Source: Streptomyces barringtoniae (lineage in GTDB: Bacteria > Actinomycetota > Actinomycetes > Streptomycetales > Streptomycetaceae). From it: a DNA stretch of 64,000 nucleotides. The translations under genes and the position numbers were made by a program. Below are positions 41,849-50,121 of the stretch, piece after piece; position 1 is the stretch's first letter, and each line of letters starts with the position of its first letter. The stretch is taken from contig NZ_JAJHNP010000002.1 in assembly GCF_020819595.1 (NCBI RefSeq), forward strand, positions 248,001-312,000, in the 5' to 3' direction. The notes under the pieces are model-generated. The model worked only from the letters and a program-made list of their open reading frames with translations. It did not search any database and was not told the DNA's origin.

Positions 41849-42250
41849 TCAGCCGCGCCCGGCGGCGCGCTCCTGCTTCTCGGCCTTCTGCTGCTTGATC
41901 CGCGCGGTCTCCTTGCGGACCTCGGCCTGGGTGGCGCGCTCCTTCTCCAGCCACTCGGGCCGCTCCTGCTTGAGCGCCTCGATCTGCTCGGTGGTCAGCG
42001 GCTCGGTGACCCCGCCGCGCGCGAGGCCGGCGATGGACACACCGAGCTTCGCCGCGACCACCGGACGCGGGTGGGGACCGTTGCGCCGCAGCTCGCTCAG
42101 CCACTCCGGCGGGTTCGCCTGCAGCTCGTTCAGCTCGGCGCGCGTGACGACGCCCTCCTGGAACGAGGCGGGGGTGGCGGGGAGGTACACACCCAGCTTC
42201 TTCGCCGCGGTCGCGGGCTTCATCGTCTGGGTGCTCTGCTGCGAACTCAT
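41849..42250 (-). CDS. DUF5997-family protein
   Basis: Protein of 133 residues, highly charged in its C-terminal third. TQTMKPATAAKKLGVYLPATP, GVVTRAELNELQANPPEWLSE, GPHPRPVVAAKLGVSIAGLARG and EQIEALKQERPEWLEKE match the actinobacterial DUF5997 family, which has a helix-turn-helix-like core. Function unknown. It diverges from a LysR-substrate-domain gene with a repeat-rich spacer between; in my recollection the two families are often neighbours in Streptomyces, which suggests a joint role. Confidence 0.85.
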   Translation of the reverse strand: MSSQQSTQTMKPATAAKKLGVYLPATPASFQEGVVTRAELNELQANPPEWLSELRRNGPHPRPVVAAKLGVSIAGLARGGVTEPLTTEQIEALKQERPEWLEKERATQAEVRKETARIKQQKAEKQERAAGRG

Positions 42251-42287
42251 GAGGTCAAGGGTATCGGCCGCGTGCCGGGCCGCCGAC

Positions 42288-42399
42288 CACGGCCGGTGAC
42301 GGGGGCGGGCGACGGCCGGTGAGGAGGGCGGGGGAACGGCCGGTGACGGGGGGCGGGCGACGGCCGATGACCGGAGGGCAGGCCACGGCCGGTAACCTG
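42288..42399. repeat. degenerate tandem repeats of ACGGCCGGTGACGGGGGCGG type between divergent genes
   Basis: Five imperfect units, each with a CGGCCGGTGA or CGGCCGATGA core, spaced about 22-28 bases apart. They fill most of the 154-base divergent promoter region of the DUF5997 and LysR-domain genes. They could be regulator sites or simple slippage products. Confidence 0.55.
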
Positions 42400-42404
42400 G
42401 CCTG

Positions 42405-43166
42405 GTGACAGGCTCGGAGGAATCACCGTCGTTCCGGCTCGCGTACGTACCCGGAGTGACGCCCGCCAAATGGGTGAGGATCTGGAACGAGCGCCTGCCG
42501 GACACCCCGCTCACCCTCGTTCAGGTCCCCGCCGCCCAGGCGCCCGAGGTGCTGCGCACGGGTGAGGCCGACGCGGGCTTCGTACGGCTCCCGGTGGACC
42601 GCACGTTCTTCAGCGCGATCCCTCTCTACACCGAGAGCACCGTGGTCGTCGTCCCCAAGGACCACCTGATCACGGCCGCCGACGAGGTGACCCTGGCCGA
42701 TCTCGCCGACGAGGTGCTCTTCCACCCCGTGGACGACGTCTTCGGCTGGGACAGCCCGCCCGGCGAACCCGCCTTCGAGCGCCCCGCGACGACAGAGGAC
42801 GCGATCGAGCTGGTGGCCGCGAACGTCGGCCTCCTGGTCGTCCCTCAGTCCCTGGCCCGGCTCTACCACCGCAAGGACCTCACCTACCGCCCCGTCACCG
42901 ACGCCCCCCAGTCGAGCGTCGCCCTGTGCTGGCCGGAGGAGGCCACCACCGACCTGGTGGAGGACCTCATCGGCATCGTCCGTGGCCGTACCGTCAACAG
43001 CACCCGCGGCCGCACCAAGCCTTCGGACGAGCAGCAACGGAAGCGCTCGGAGGCGAGCGGCACCCGGCAGAAGCCGGCGCCGAAGCCGACCGGCCGCAAC
43101 CCGCGTGCCCGCACGGCGGGGGGCAAGCAGACACCCAAGCGGGGCAAGCCGCGCCGGAGGTCGTGA
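42405..43166 (+). CDS. LysR substrate-binding-domain protein lacking a DNA-binding domain
   Basis: Protein of 253 residues from GTG 42405. It shows only the effector half of a LysR regulator: FRLAYVPGVTPAKWVRIWNE, EVLRTGEADAGFVRLPVD, STVVVVPKDHLIT and VAANVGLLVVPQSLARLYHR. There is no helix-turn-helix at the start. The last 60 residues are a Lys/Arg/Pro-rich tail (RGRTKPSDEQQRKRSEA and onward) that could bind nucleic acid. Divergent from the DUF5997 gene; the pair may form a split regulator in which DUF5997 supplies the helix-turn-helix (speculative). Confidence 0.85.
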   Translation: MTGSEESPSFRLAYVPGVTPAKWVRIWNERLPDTPLTLVQVPAAQAPEVLRTGEADAGFVRLPVDRTFFSAIPLYTESTVVVVPKDHLITAADEVTLADLADEVLFHPVDDVFGWDSPPGEPAFERPATTEDAIELVAANVGLLVVPQSLARLYHRKDLTYRPVTDAPQSSVALCWPEEATTDLVEDLIGIVRGRTVNSTRGRTKPSDEQQRKRSEASGTRQKPAPKPTGRNPRARTAGGKQTPKRGKPRRRS

Positions 43167-43547
43167 GGGCGGGACGGCGGCTTCGACCCCGCTGGATCCC
43201 GGATGCCGGCGGTGCCTTGCGGTGCGGGCCGGGCGTACGGCGGATCGGTCCAGCCGGGGCCGGCGCGGAGAGGCGCGCCGCGCACCGTGCGGGGCCCTGG
43301 CAGGCGCGGGTTCGGCGTGGCAGGTCTCGGGTTCACGCCGGGGGCGACCAGCCCGTGTCGACCAGCCCGTGCCGATCACATCTACCCCGTGCCACACCGC
43401 GTGCGACCCATACCCCGCGGCCACTGCTCTCGACGTCACAGGCCATGCCGTACCACCGGTGCCGACGCCGACGCCGGTGCCGAGCTCCACAACTGCCCAC
43501 ACGGCCTGTGCCGATCCGGCCCCCGCATGTCAGCCCCCGGGCTGCCC
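43167..43547. other. gene-free stretch between convergent genes
   Basis: About 380 bases between the LysR-domain gene and the end of the MFS gene. No recognisable product. Irregular CCGGTGCCGACGCCG-type repetition is present, but no clean hairpin with a U-tract was found. Confidence 0.4.
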
Positions 43548-45011
43548 TCACGCCTCCTGGCGCGCCGCCTCCCGCATCTGCTCCGACTGGGCATGGACCC
43601 GGCGTTCCCGCAGGTCGGCGAGGGCCAGGCAGAGGGCTAGCAGGATGATGCCGACCGACGTGAGCAGGCCGTACTGGAGCGCGGTCGCGGGGTTGCCGTG
43701 GCGGGTCAGATGGGCGAAGTACACCGAGCCCACCACGGCGACACCGGCGGCCGAGCCGATGCGCTGCGCGGTCTGGAGCACCCCGCCCGCGGCCCCGCCC
43801 CGCCGTACGGGCACGAGGGACAGGGTGAGGGTGGTGTTGGGGGAGATGGTCAGGCCGGAGCCGATGCCGGCGACCAGCAGCGGGAACGCGGCCGCCCAGG
43901 CCACACCCCGCCCCGGTACCCAGTGCACGGCCGCGATGACGCCGCACATCGCCGCCGCCACCGTGCACAGCCCGGCGATGACCAGCTTGCGCCCGAAGCG
44001 CACCACCAGGCGGCCGCCCGCAGCGGCACCGGCCGCCGAGCCGGCCGCGAACGGCATGGACGACAGACCCGCCGCCAGCGCGCCGTAGCCCATGCCGTTC
44101 TGCAGGAACAGCGTGTAGACGAAGAACAGCGTCGTGAAGCCGCCGAAGTACACCAGGCTCAGCAGCGCGCCCAGCGAGTAGGAGCGCAGCGAGAAGAGCC
44201 GCAGGTCGACCAGTGGTGCCCGCTCCCGGCGCACCTGGCGCCGCTCCCACGCCCAGAACGCGGCCAGCAGCCCCGCGCCCGCCGGGAGCAGGGCCCACTT
44301 CAGACGTCCGTGCCACTGCTGTTCCTGCACCAGGGGCAGCATCAGCGCGAGCACACCGGAGCCGAGGAGCAGGACGCCCGGCACGTCGAAGAACTCGCGC
44401 TTCCCCGGCGAGCCGGGGGAGCGGGGCAGCAGCCGCAGGGCCGCGCAGAAGGCGGCCACCCCGATGGGGAGGTTGACGTAGAAGACCCAGCGCCAGCCGT
44501 CGGGGCCGCCGGCCGCATGGATCAGCAGGCCGCCCGCGAGCGGTCCTACCGCCGTGGAGATGCCGATCGTGCTGCCCATGATGCCGAACGCGCGGGCCCG
44601 CTCCGCGCCCTGGAACATCTGCTGGATCAGCGCCGAGGTCTGTGGCGCGATCAGGCCCGCCGACGCTCCTTGGACCAGCCGGAACAGCACCAGCCAGGCG
44701 GCTCCGGTGGACAGCCCGCAGGCCGCCGAGGCGAGCGTGAACAGCGCGAGCCCGGTCAGGAAGGTCTGGCGCCGCCCGCGCATGTCACCGAGCCGCCCTG
44801 CCGGGACCAGGGCCAGACCGAGGGTGAGGGCGTAGCCGGACATCACCCACGACAGGTCGGCCGTACTGGCATTCAGTCCGCGCTCCAGGGAGGGCAGCGC
44901 CACGTTCACGATCGAGGTGTCCAGCAAGGTCATGAAGGCCGCGGTCAGACAGACTGCGAGCGCTTTCCAGCGCCGGTCGTGCGGGGCCTGCCCGGCCCGG
45001 TCTGTGGTCAT
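43548..45011 (-). CDS. MFS drug exporter, DHA2 (EmrB/QacA) family
   Basis: Protein of 487 residues with about 14 membrane helices. Family marks are LDTSIVNVALPSLERGLNAS in helix 1, motif A AGRLGDMRGRRQTFLTGLALF, and GSTIGISTAVGPLAGGLLIHAAGG (motif C) near 140-160, followed by WRWVFYVNLPIGVAAF. These proton-coupled pumps expel drugs or secondary metabolites. No TetR or MarR regulator is adjacent. It ends in a short charged tail (REAARQEA). Gene order gives no hint of the substrate. Confidence 0.92.
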   Translation of the reverse strand: MTTDRAGQAPHDRRWKALAVCLTAAFMTLLDTSIVNVALPSLERGLNASTADLSWVMSGYALTLGLALVPAGRLGDMRGRRQTFLTGLALFTLASAACGLSTGAAWLVLFRLVQGASAGLIAPQTSALIQQMFQGAERARAFGIMGSTIGISTAVGPLAGGLLIHAAGGPDGWRWVFYVNLPIGVAAFCAALRLLPRSPGSPGKREFFDVPGVLLLGSGVLALMLPLVQEQQWHGRLKWALLPAGAGLLAAFWAWERRQVRRERAPLVDLRLFSLRSYSLGALLSLVYFGGFTTLFFVYTLFLQNGMGYGALAAGLSSMPFAAGSAAGAAAGGRLVVRFGRKLVIAGLCTVAAAMCGVIAAVHWVPGRGVAWAAAFPLLVAGIGSGLTISPNTTLTLSLVPVRRGGAAGGVLQTAQRIGSAAGVAVVGSVYFAHLTRHGNPATALQYGLLTSVGIILLALCLALADLRERRVHAQSEQMREAARQEA

Positions 45012-45093
45012 GTGATCACGCTAGGCAGCCACCGCCTCCCGCGCACGGCAGGAACGCCCAACGCATGACGAGGCTGACCGGTGCCGATGCCGG

Positions 45094-45789
45094 TCAGCGG
45101 GACGGGGCGGTGGCCCGGAGCCAGGCGTACGCCGACTGGGCCGTGAACTCCGTCTGGCCGCCGCGCAGCAGCAGGGTCGCCGTGGCGAACTCGGGCATGT
45201 CGGCCTGGGCGGCCACGTAGGGGACGGCGATGCAGCGCATGCCGGCCGCGTGGGCGGCGGCCGCGCCCGGTGCCGCGTCCTCCAGGACCACGCAGTCAGC
45301 GGGGTCCGCGCCGAGGCGCCGGGCCGCCTCCAGCAGCACATCGGGGGCGGGCTTGCCGTGGGGCACCTCCTCGGCGGACACCACCGTGCGCAGGCAGGCG
45401 CCCAGGCCCGTCCCTGCGAGGATCGCCTCGATCGCCTCCGGGGAGGATCCGGACGCGACCGCCATCGGTACTCCGTCGGCGGCCAGGAGCTCCACGAACT
45501 TGCGCATCTCCGGGTACACCGCCGTACGGGTGCGGGCGATCTCCAGGTAGCGCCGGTTCAGCTCGGCGAGCAGGTCCTCGGCCGGAGCGCTCAGGCCGTA
45601 GCGCTCCTTCCAGAGCCGCGTCGCGTCCTGGTTGCCGATGCCCACGTACGCCTCGTTGTCCGCCCATGTGTAGTCCGGGACGCCCTGCCCGGCCAGGGTC
45701 TGCCGGCTCGCCTCGTAGTAGTTCGGCTCGCTGTCCACCAGCGTTCCGTCGAGATCGAAGATGACCGAGAGGCCGCCGAGATCGCTCAT
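45094..45789 (-). CDS. HAD-superfamily phosphatase (subfamily IA, beta-phosphoglucomutase/Gph-like)
   Basis: Protein of 231 residues from ATG 45789 (TGGAGC upstream; an ATG 12 bases earlier is possible). The four HAD motifs are FDLDGTLVDSE, MAVASGSS, HGKPAPDVLLEAA with the catalytic Lys, and VVLEDAAPGAAAAHAAGM. The helical cap at about 20-85 places it in subfamily IA. Likely substrate is a small sugar or other phosphate. It stands 20 bases from the end of the AsnC regulator gene in the same orientation, so the two may be cotranscribed. Confidence 0.9.
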   Translation of the reverse strand: MSDLGGLSVIFDLDGTLVDSEPNYYEASRQTLAGQGVPDYTWADNEAYVGIGNQDATRLWKERYGLSAPAEDLLAELNRRYLEIARTRTAVYPEMRKFVELLAADGVPMAVASGSSPEAIEAILAGTGLGACLRTVVSAEEVPHGKPAPDVLLEAARRLGADPADCVVLEDAAPGAAAAHAAGMRCIAVPYVAAQADMPEFATATLLLRGGQTEFTAQSAYAWLRATAPSR

Positions 45790-45809
45790 GCGCTCCAGCA
45801 TGCCAAGCG

Positions 45810-46286
45810 TCAGGTGCGCGCCGCCCGGCCGATCGACTCCACCAGGGGCAGCAGCCGGTGCGGGACGCGCTCGCGCAGAGCCACCTCGGTACGCGTGCGT
45901 ACCACGCCCGGCAGGCTGATCAGCTTCTGGATGACGTCCTCCAGGTGGGCGTTGTCCCGGCCCACCACCCGGGCGAGCAGATCGCCACCGCCCGTGATCG
46001 AGAACGCCTCCACGATCTCCGGTACGGCGGCCAGCGCGTCGCCCACGTCGTCCAGGTGGCCCTGGGTGACCTCGATGTGCACGAACGCCAGCACCGGATG
46101 GCCCAGGGCGGCGGGGGAGAGGGACGGCCCGGTGCCGGTGATCACGCCGTCCCGCTCCAGTCGGTCCAGCCGGGCCTGCAGCGTGCCGCGGGCGACGCCG
46201 AGGATGCGGGCGTACTCGCGCACGCTCGTGCGCGGCTGTTCCAGGAGCAGTCGCAGAATGCGGGTGTCGAGTTCGTCCACGCCCAT
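45810..46286 (-). CDS. Lrp/AsnC-family transcriptional regulator
   Basis: Protein of 158 residues. N-terminal helix-turn-helix DTRILRLLLEQPRTSVREYARI and GVARGTLQARLDRLERDGVI; C-terminal RAM ligand domain with FVHIEVTQGHLDDVGDALA, FSITGGGDLLARVVGRDN and VIQKLISLPGVVRTRTEVAL. Such proteins form octamers that wrap DNA and sense amino acids. The divergent FUSC gene is the likely target: three phased copies of a TGGACC-N3-GGTCCA motif lie between the two starts (46297-46400). Confidence 0.9.
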   Translation of the reverse strand: MGVDELDTRILRLLLEQPRTSVREYARILGVARGTLQARLDRLERDGVITGTGPSLSPAALGHPVLAFVHIEVTQGHLDDVGDALAAVPEIVEAFSITGGGDLLARVVGRDNAHLEDVIQKLISLPGVVRTRTEVALRERVPHRLLPLVESIGRAART

Positions 46287-46296
46287 GATGGACGAC

Positions 46297-46400
46297 TGTA
46301 CCAATGGCTCAGCGGACGTTCCTCGCCTTGTGCCGCCCGACCTGGACCGTTGGTCCTCCGCCCGGCACGGCCACACATGCCTTGCTGGGCCAATGGTCCA
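46297..46400. promoter_or_regulatory. three phased dyad motifs (TGGACC-N3-GGTCCA type), putative AsnC/Lrp binding array
   Basis: TGTACCAATGGCTCA at 46297-46311, TGGACCGTTGGTCCT at 46343-46357 and TGGGCCAATGGTCCA at 46386-46400. The starts are 46 and 43 bases apart, close to four helical turns each, so the sites would face the same side of the DNA. They lie between the divergent AsnC and FUSC genes. Confidence 0.65.
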
Positions 46401-46536
46401 GCGATTCGGGTCCCGCTTGAGCCAGTGACCCCGGTGATGCTCTCATGGACACGTCGATGGCGCTGCGGAGACCCGTGGCGCCTTTTCTGTGCCGGTGTTC
46501 CGTCCGGTTTCCATCGGTTTCCTTGGGAGGGCAGCA

Positions 46537-48027
46537 GTGCTGAAGAGGATGTTCGTGGCTCCGGACCCGGGGCGGGCGCGGTTGCGCTTCGCCGCGCGGG
46601 CCGTCCTCGGCATCGGCCTCGCGGTCGTCGTCTGCTTCCTCGCCGGTCAGTCCGTCATCGGCGCGGTCACCGGCGGCCTCGCGGCCCTCCTCGCCCTGTT
46701 CACCGTCACCGACCCGACCGCGCGCGGGCAGGCGGTCACCACCGCCCTGCTGCCCGCCGTGGGCCTGCCGGTGCTCGCCGCCGCTGCCGAGCTGCACGCC
46801 GTGCCCGTCGCCCGCGACCTCGTCTTCCTGGCCGTCGTCGGCGCCGGGGTGTACGCGCGCCGCTGGGGTCCGCGCGGGCACAGCCTCGGCGTGTTCGCGT
46901 TCATGACCTTCTTCGTGGCCCAGTTCCTGCACGCCACCCCGGCGCAGCTGCCCGAGCTGTACGCCGCCGTCCTGCTGTCCGTCCTCAGCGCGGCCGTGGT
47001 GCGCTTCGGCGTGTGGTGCTACGAGCGCCGGCTGCCCCCGGCCGTCGTAGCCGCCCCGCCCGCCGGGCGCGGACTGGCCCGGGTGACCACGCGGCAGGCC
47101 GTCCAGGCGACCGCCGGCGCCGGATTCGCGCTGGTCGTCGGCCAGCTGGTGTCGGGGCAGCGCTGGTACTGGGCCGTCGGCGCCACCTGGTGGATCTTCG
47201 TCAACACCGCCTCGCGTGGCGAGACCCTGGTACGCGGCTTCCGCCGGGTCCTCGGCACGGTCATCGGCATCTGCCTGGGCTTCCTCGTCGCCGTTCCCGT
47301 GGGCGGCGCGCCGGTCCCGACGGCCGTGCTGGTCGCCGTCGCCGTCTTCGGCATCTTCTACACGGCCGCCGTCTCCTACACCTGGATGATGCTCTGCGTG
47401 ACCCTGCTCGCCGAACTGCTCTACGGCTTCCTCGGCGTCCTGAGCCCCGGTCTGCTCGCGCTGCGCCTCGCCGAGACCGGTGTGGGCGCGCTCGGAGCCG
47501 CGCTCGCCGTGCTGTTCGTCCTGCCGGTCACCACCCACGCCATCACGGACGCCTGGATCCAGCGCGCCCTGCGCTGCGTCCACGCCTGTACGGCCGAGGC
47601 CGCGGCTCGCCTCGCCGGCTCCACGACCGCCGACCCGGCGCCCCGCGTCGCCGAACTGGAGCAGCTGCTCGGCCGGGTCCGGCTGGCCGTGGCCCCGCTG
47701 GTACACCCGCTGAACCCGATGCCGGTCCGCAAACGGCGCGCCCGCCGGGTCCTCGCGCTCCTCGACGACTGCGCCCGCGAGGTACGTGGCCTGGTGGCGG
47801 TCGCCGCCGACCCCGAGGCCTCGCACGACGCCCGTCTGGCCGCGGCCTGCTGGCGCGTGGAGTCGGCCGTCGAGGCGCTCACCGAGGGCCGGCCGGAGTC
47901 CGTCCGCAGCCCCGCCGAGCCGCCCGCCGAGCCCGCCCTGGCCCACCTGCACGGCCTGGAACGCGCCCTCGCCGACCTGGCCGAGCCCCTGCGGGCCCCG
48001 ACGGGGTCGCGGCTGGTGGGAGCCTGA
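46537..48027 (+). CDS. FUSC-family integral membrane protein (aromatic-acid/antibiotic exporter-like)
   Basis: Protein of 496 residues from GTG 46537, with GGGAGG six bases upstream. Two hydrophobic blocks of about five to six helices each (about 20-160 and 205-340) with the FUSC repeat pattern; for example YWAVGATWWIFVNTASRGETLVRGFRRVLGT is the R-G-x-x-R-x-x-G-T signature of the second block. The soluble C-terminal part (about 345-496) is Ala/Arg-rich and helical. Relatives (AaeB/YccS) export aromatic acids; the substrate here is unknown. Probably controlled by the divergent AsnC protein. Confidence 0.87.
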   Translation: MLKRMFVAPDPGRARLRFAARAVLGIGLAVVVCFLAGQSVIGAVTGGLAALLALFTVTDPTARGQAVTTALLPAVGLPVLAAAAELHAVPVARDLVFLAVVGAGVYARRWGPRGHSLGVFAFMTFFVAQFLHATPAQLPELYAAVLLSVLSAAVVRFGVWCYERRLPPAVVAAPPAGRGLARVTTRQAVQATAGAGFALVVGQLVSGQRWYWAVGATWWIFVNTASRGETLVRGFRRVLGTVIGICLGFLVAVPVGGAPVPTAVLVAVAVFGIFYTAAVSYTWMMLCVTLLAELLYGFLGVLSPGLLALRLAETGVGALGAALAVLFVLPVTTHAITDAWIQRALRCVHACTAEAAARLAGSTTADPAPRVAELEQLLGRVRLAVAPLVHPLNPMPVRKRRARRVLALLDDCAREVRGLVAVAADPEASHDARLAAACWRVESAVEALTEGRPESVRSPAEPPAEPALAHLHGLERALADLAEPLRAPTGSRLVGA

Positions 48028-48156
48028 GCCGGCCACGGCTGTGGCGCCGCCGATGACGTGGGCTGAGCGGGGAGGTCGGGTTGCGGCCGGCGGGGCCGGA
48101 ACCCGGCGCATCGAGGATGCGGCGATATCGCGAGGGACGGACACAGGCCGCGCGGG

Positions 48157-48850
48157 CCATGGACGCGGGCCGGGAGGCACGGACGCGGGCGAGCAAGGCG
48201 CGGACATGGCCCCCGCGGTCACAGGTGGGCCCACAAGGCATGGACGCGGGCCCGATGCGGTGGCACCAGGCCGGGCGGTGACGACACACCGCCGATGGGC
48301 ACGCACGGCTCCGCGGCCGGCAGGCGGACCGCACGGGAACGGCAATGACACGGCCCATGTGGAAAAGAACCGCCGACAACCCCCGGGGCCATGGACGCGG
48401 GCCGGGAGGCACGGACGCGGGCGCGCAAGGCGCGGACATGGCCCCCGCGGTCACAGGTGGGCCCACAAGGCATGGACACGGGCCCGATGCGGTGGCACCA
48501 GGCCGGGCGGTGACGACACACCGCCGATGGGCACGCACGGCTCCGCGGCCGGCAGGCGGACCGCACGGGAACGGCAATGACACGGCCCATGTGGAAAAGA
48601 ACCGCCGACAACCCCCGGGGCCATGGACGCGGGCCGGGAGGCACGGACGCGGGCGCGCAAGGCGCGGACATGGCCCCCGCGGTCACAGGTGGGCCCACAA
48701 GGCATGGACACGGGCCCGATGCGGTGGCACCAGGCCGGGCGGTGACGACACACCGCCGATGGGCACGCACGGCTCCGCGGCCGGCAGGCGGACCGCACGG
48801 GAACGGCAATGACACGGCCCATGTGGAAAAGAACCGCCGACAACCCCCGG
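48157..48850. repeat. 232-bp element in three direct tandem copies
   Basis: Copies at 48157-48388, 48389-48620 and 48621-48850. Each starts CCATGGACGCGGGCCGGG and ends AAAAGAACCGCCGACAACC. Copies 2 and 3 look identical; copy 1 differs at two places noticed by eye (GAGC for GCGC, ATGGACGCG for ATGGACACG). A partial match precedes copy 1 (GGACACAGGCCGCGCGGGCCATGG). The unit length is not a multiple of three and all six frames change between copies, so it is non-coding. It contains inner repetition of GGACGCGGG and GGCATGGAC. It lies between the FUSC and lactonase genes. Confidence 0.93.
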
Positions 48851-48922
48851 CGCTTGGTCTAGACCGGCCATGATCGGCTGCTACCGTCGGCCCCGGACGG
48901 GCTCGACCGAAAGGGGACAGCG

Positions 48923-49960
48923 GTGGCACACGACGGCAGGCCCGGCAGGTGCCGGGCCTTCATCGGCTCGTTCACGGCAGCGGGCGGCCCCGGGCTCGTG
49001 ACCGCCGCGGTCGCGCCGGAGGGCGGCCGCCTCCTGCTCGGCACCGCGGTGAACGACTTACCCGACCCCTCCTACCTGCTCCTGTCGCCGGACGGGGCCA
49101 CGCTGTACACCGTCAGCGAGACGGCCGAGGGCACCGTCGCCGCCTACCGGGTCGAAGGCGACCGGCCGGAACTCGCCGGGCCGCCCGTGCGCGTCGACGG
49201 CAGCGGACCGACCCACCTCGGCCTGTACGCCGGGCATGTGCTGACCGCGAACTACGGCTGCGGCAGCATCACCGCCGTACCCGTGCGTCCGGACGGCGCT
49301 CTCGCCGCCAAGCCCTCCGGGCGGCTCCAGCACACCGGCTCCGGCCCGCACGACCGGCGCCAGCGCGGTCCGCACGCCCACCAGGTGCAGCCCGACCCGA
49401 CCGGCAGATGGGCCGTCAGCGTCGACCTCGGCACGGACTCGGTGCGGATCTGCACCCTCGAGGACGGCGTTCCCGCCCTGCACCGCGAGTTCGCCCTGCG
49501 CCCCGGCTCCGGCCCCCGCCATCTGGCCTTCCATCCGGACGGCGCGCACGCCTACGTCGTCAACGAACTCACCCCCACGGTGACCGTGTGCCGCTGGGAC
49601 GCCGAGGCCGGCTCCCTCAAGCCGCTGGCCGAGGTCCCCGTGCTGCCCGGCGCCCCGGCCGGCGACGCCTATCCGTCCGGGATCGTGGTCTCGCCCGACG
49701 GCCGTTTCGTGTGGACCGCGACCCGCGGCGAGGACGTCCTGTCCATCCTCGCCGTCGAGGGCGAGGAGCTCCGGCTGATCGGCACGGCGCCCTGCGGCGG
49801 GCACTGGCCGCGGGCGCTCGCCGAGCACGACGGCTTCCTCTACGCCGCCAACGAGCGCTCCGGCGACGTGGCGTGGTTCGCCGTGGACGAGGTGACGGGG
49901 CTGCCCTGCTACGAGGGCTCCGTGCGGGTCCCCGCGGCCTCCTGCGTCGTTTTCGGCTGA
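48923..49960 (+). CDS. lactonase-family beta-propeller (6-phosphogluconolactonase-like), with a TTA codon
   Basis: Protein of 345 residues from GTG 48923 (AAAGGGGACAGC upstream). Seven-bladed propeller of the YbhE/muconate-lactonising family: PSYLLLSPDGATLYTVSE, VDGSGPTHLGLYAGHVLTAN, KPSGRLQHTGSGPHDRRQRG, HAHQVQPDPTGRWAVSVDLG, GSGPRHLAFHPDGAHAYVVNE and YPSGIVVSPDGRFVWTATRG. It would hydrolyse 6-phosphogluconolactone or another lactone. Codon 46 is TTA (49058-49060), the rare leucine codon read only by bldA tRNA in Streptomyces, so translation may be tied to development. No sign of a signal peptide. Confidence 0.88.
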   Translation: MAHDGRPGRCRAFIGSFTAAGGPGLVTAAVAPEGGRLLLGTAVNDLPDPSYLLLSPDGATLYTVSETAEGTVAAYRVEGDRPELAGPPVRVDGSGPTHLGLYAGHVLTANYGCGSITAVPVRPDGALAAKPSGRLQHTGSGPHDRRQRGPHAHQVQPDPTGRWAVSVDLGTDSVRICTLEDGVPALHREFALRPGSGPRHLAFHPDGAHAYVVNELTPTVTVCRWDAEAGSLKPLAEVPVLPGAPAGDAYPSGIVVSPDGRFVWTATRGEDVLSILAVEGEELRLIGTAPCGGHWPRALAEHDGFLYAANERSGDVAWFAVDEVTGLPCYEGSVRVPAASCVVFG

Positions 49961-50018
49961 GCAGCTGAGCAGCTGAGCAGCTGAGCAGCTGAGTGGCTGA
50001 GCAGCTGAGTGGCTGAGC
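49957..50018. repeat. 8-bp tandem repeat CTGAGCAG (about 8 units)
   Basis: Starts at the lactonase stop codon. Units are CTGAGCAG, with CTGAGTGG at two places. Probably replication slippage; it extends up to the terminator that follows. Confidence 0.9.
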
Positions 50019-50048
50019 ACCCGCGAGAACTGGGTGTCCGGCACGGCG

Positions 50049-50080
50049 AGGGCCCGCTCCCGGGCGGGGGAGCGGGCCCT
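50049..50080. terminator. strong bidirectional hairpin terminator between convergent genes
   Basis: Perfect 12-bp stem AGGGCCCGCTCC / GGAGCGGGCCCT with an eight-base loop, between the lactonase gene (+) and the chelatase gene (-). Confidence 0.8.
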
Positions 50081-50121
50081 GTGTCATACGGGTGCCGAGG
50101 AGGGTCGGCTGTCGGCGCAGG

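Noticed and set aside
48157..48850. CRISPR array or repeat protein in the 232-bp repeats
   Set aside because: Units are contiguous with no spacers, no cas genes are present, and the unit length shifts the frame each time.
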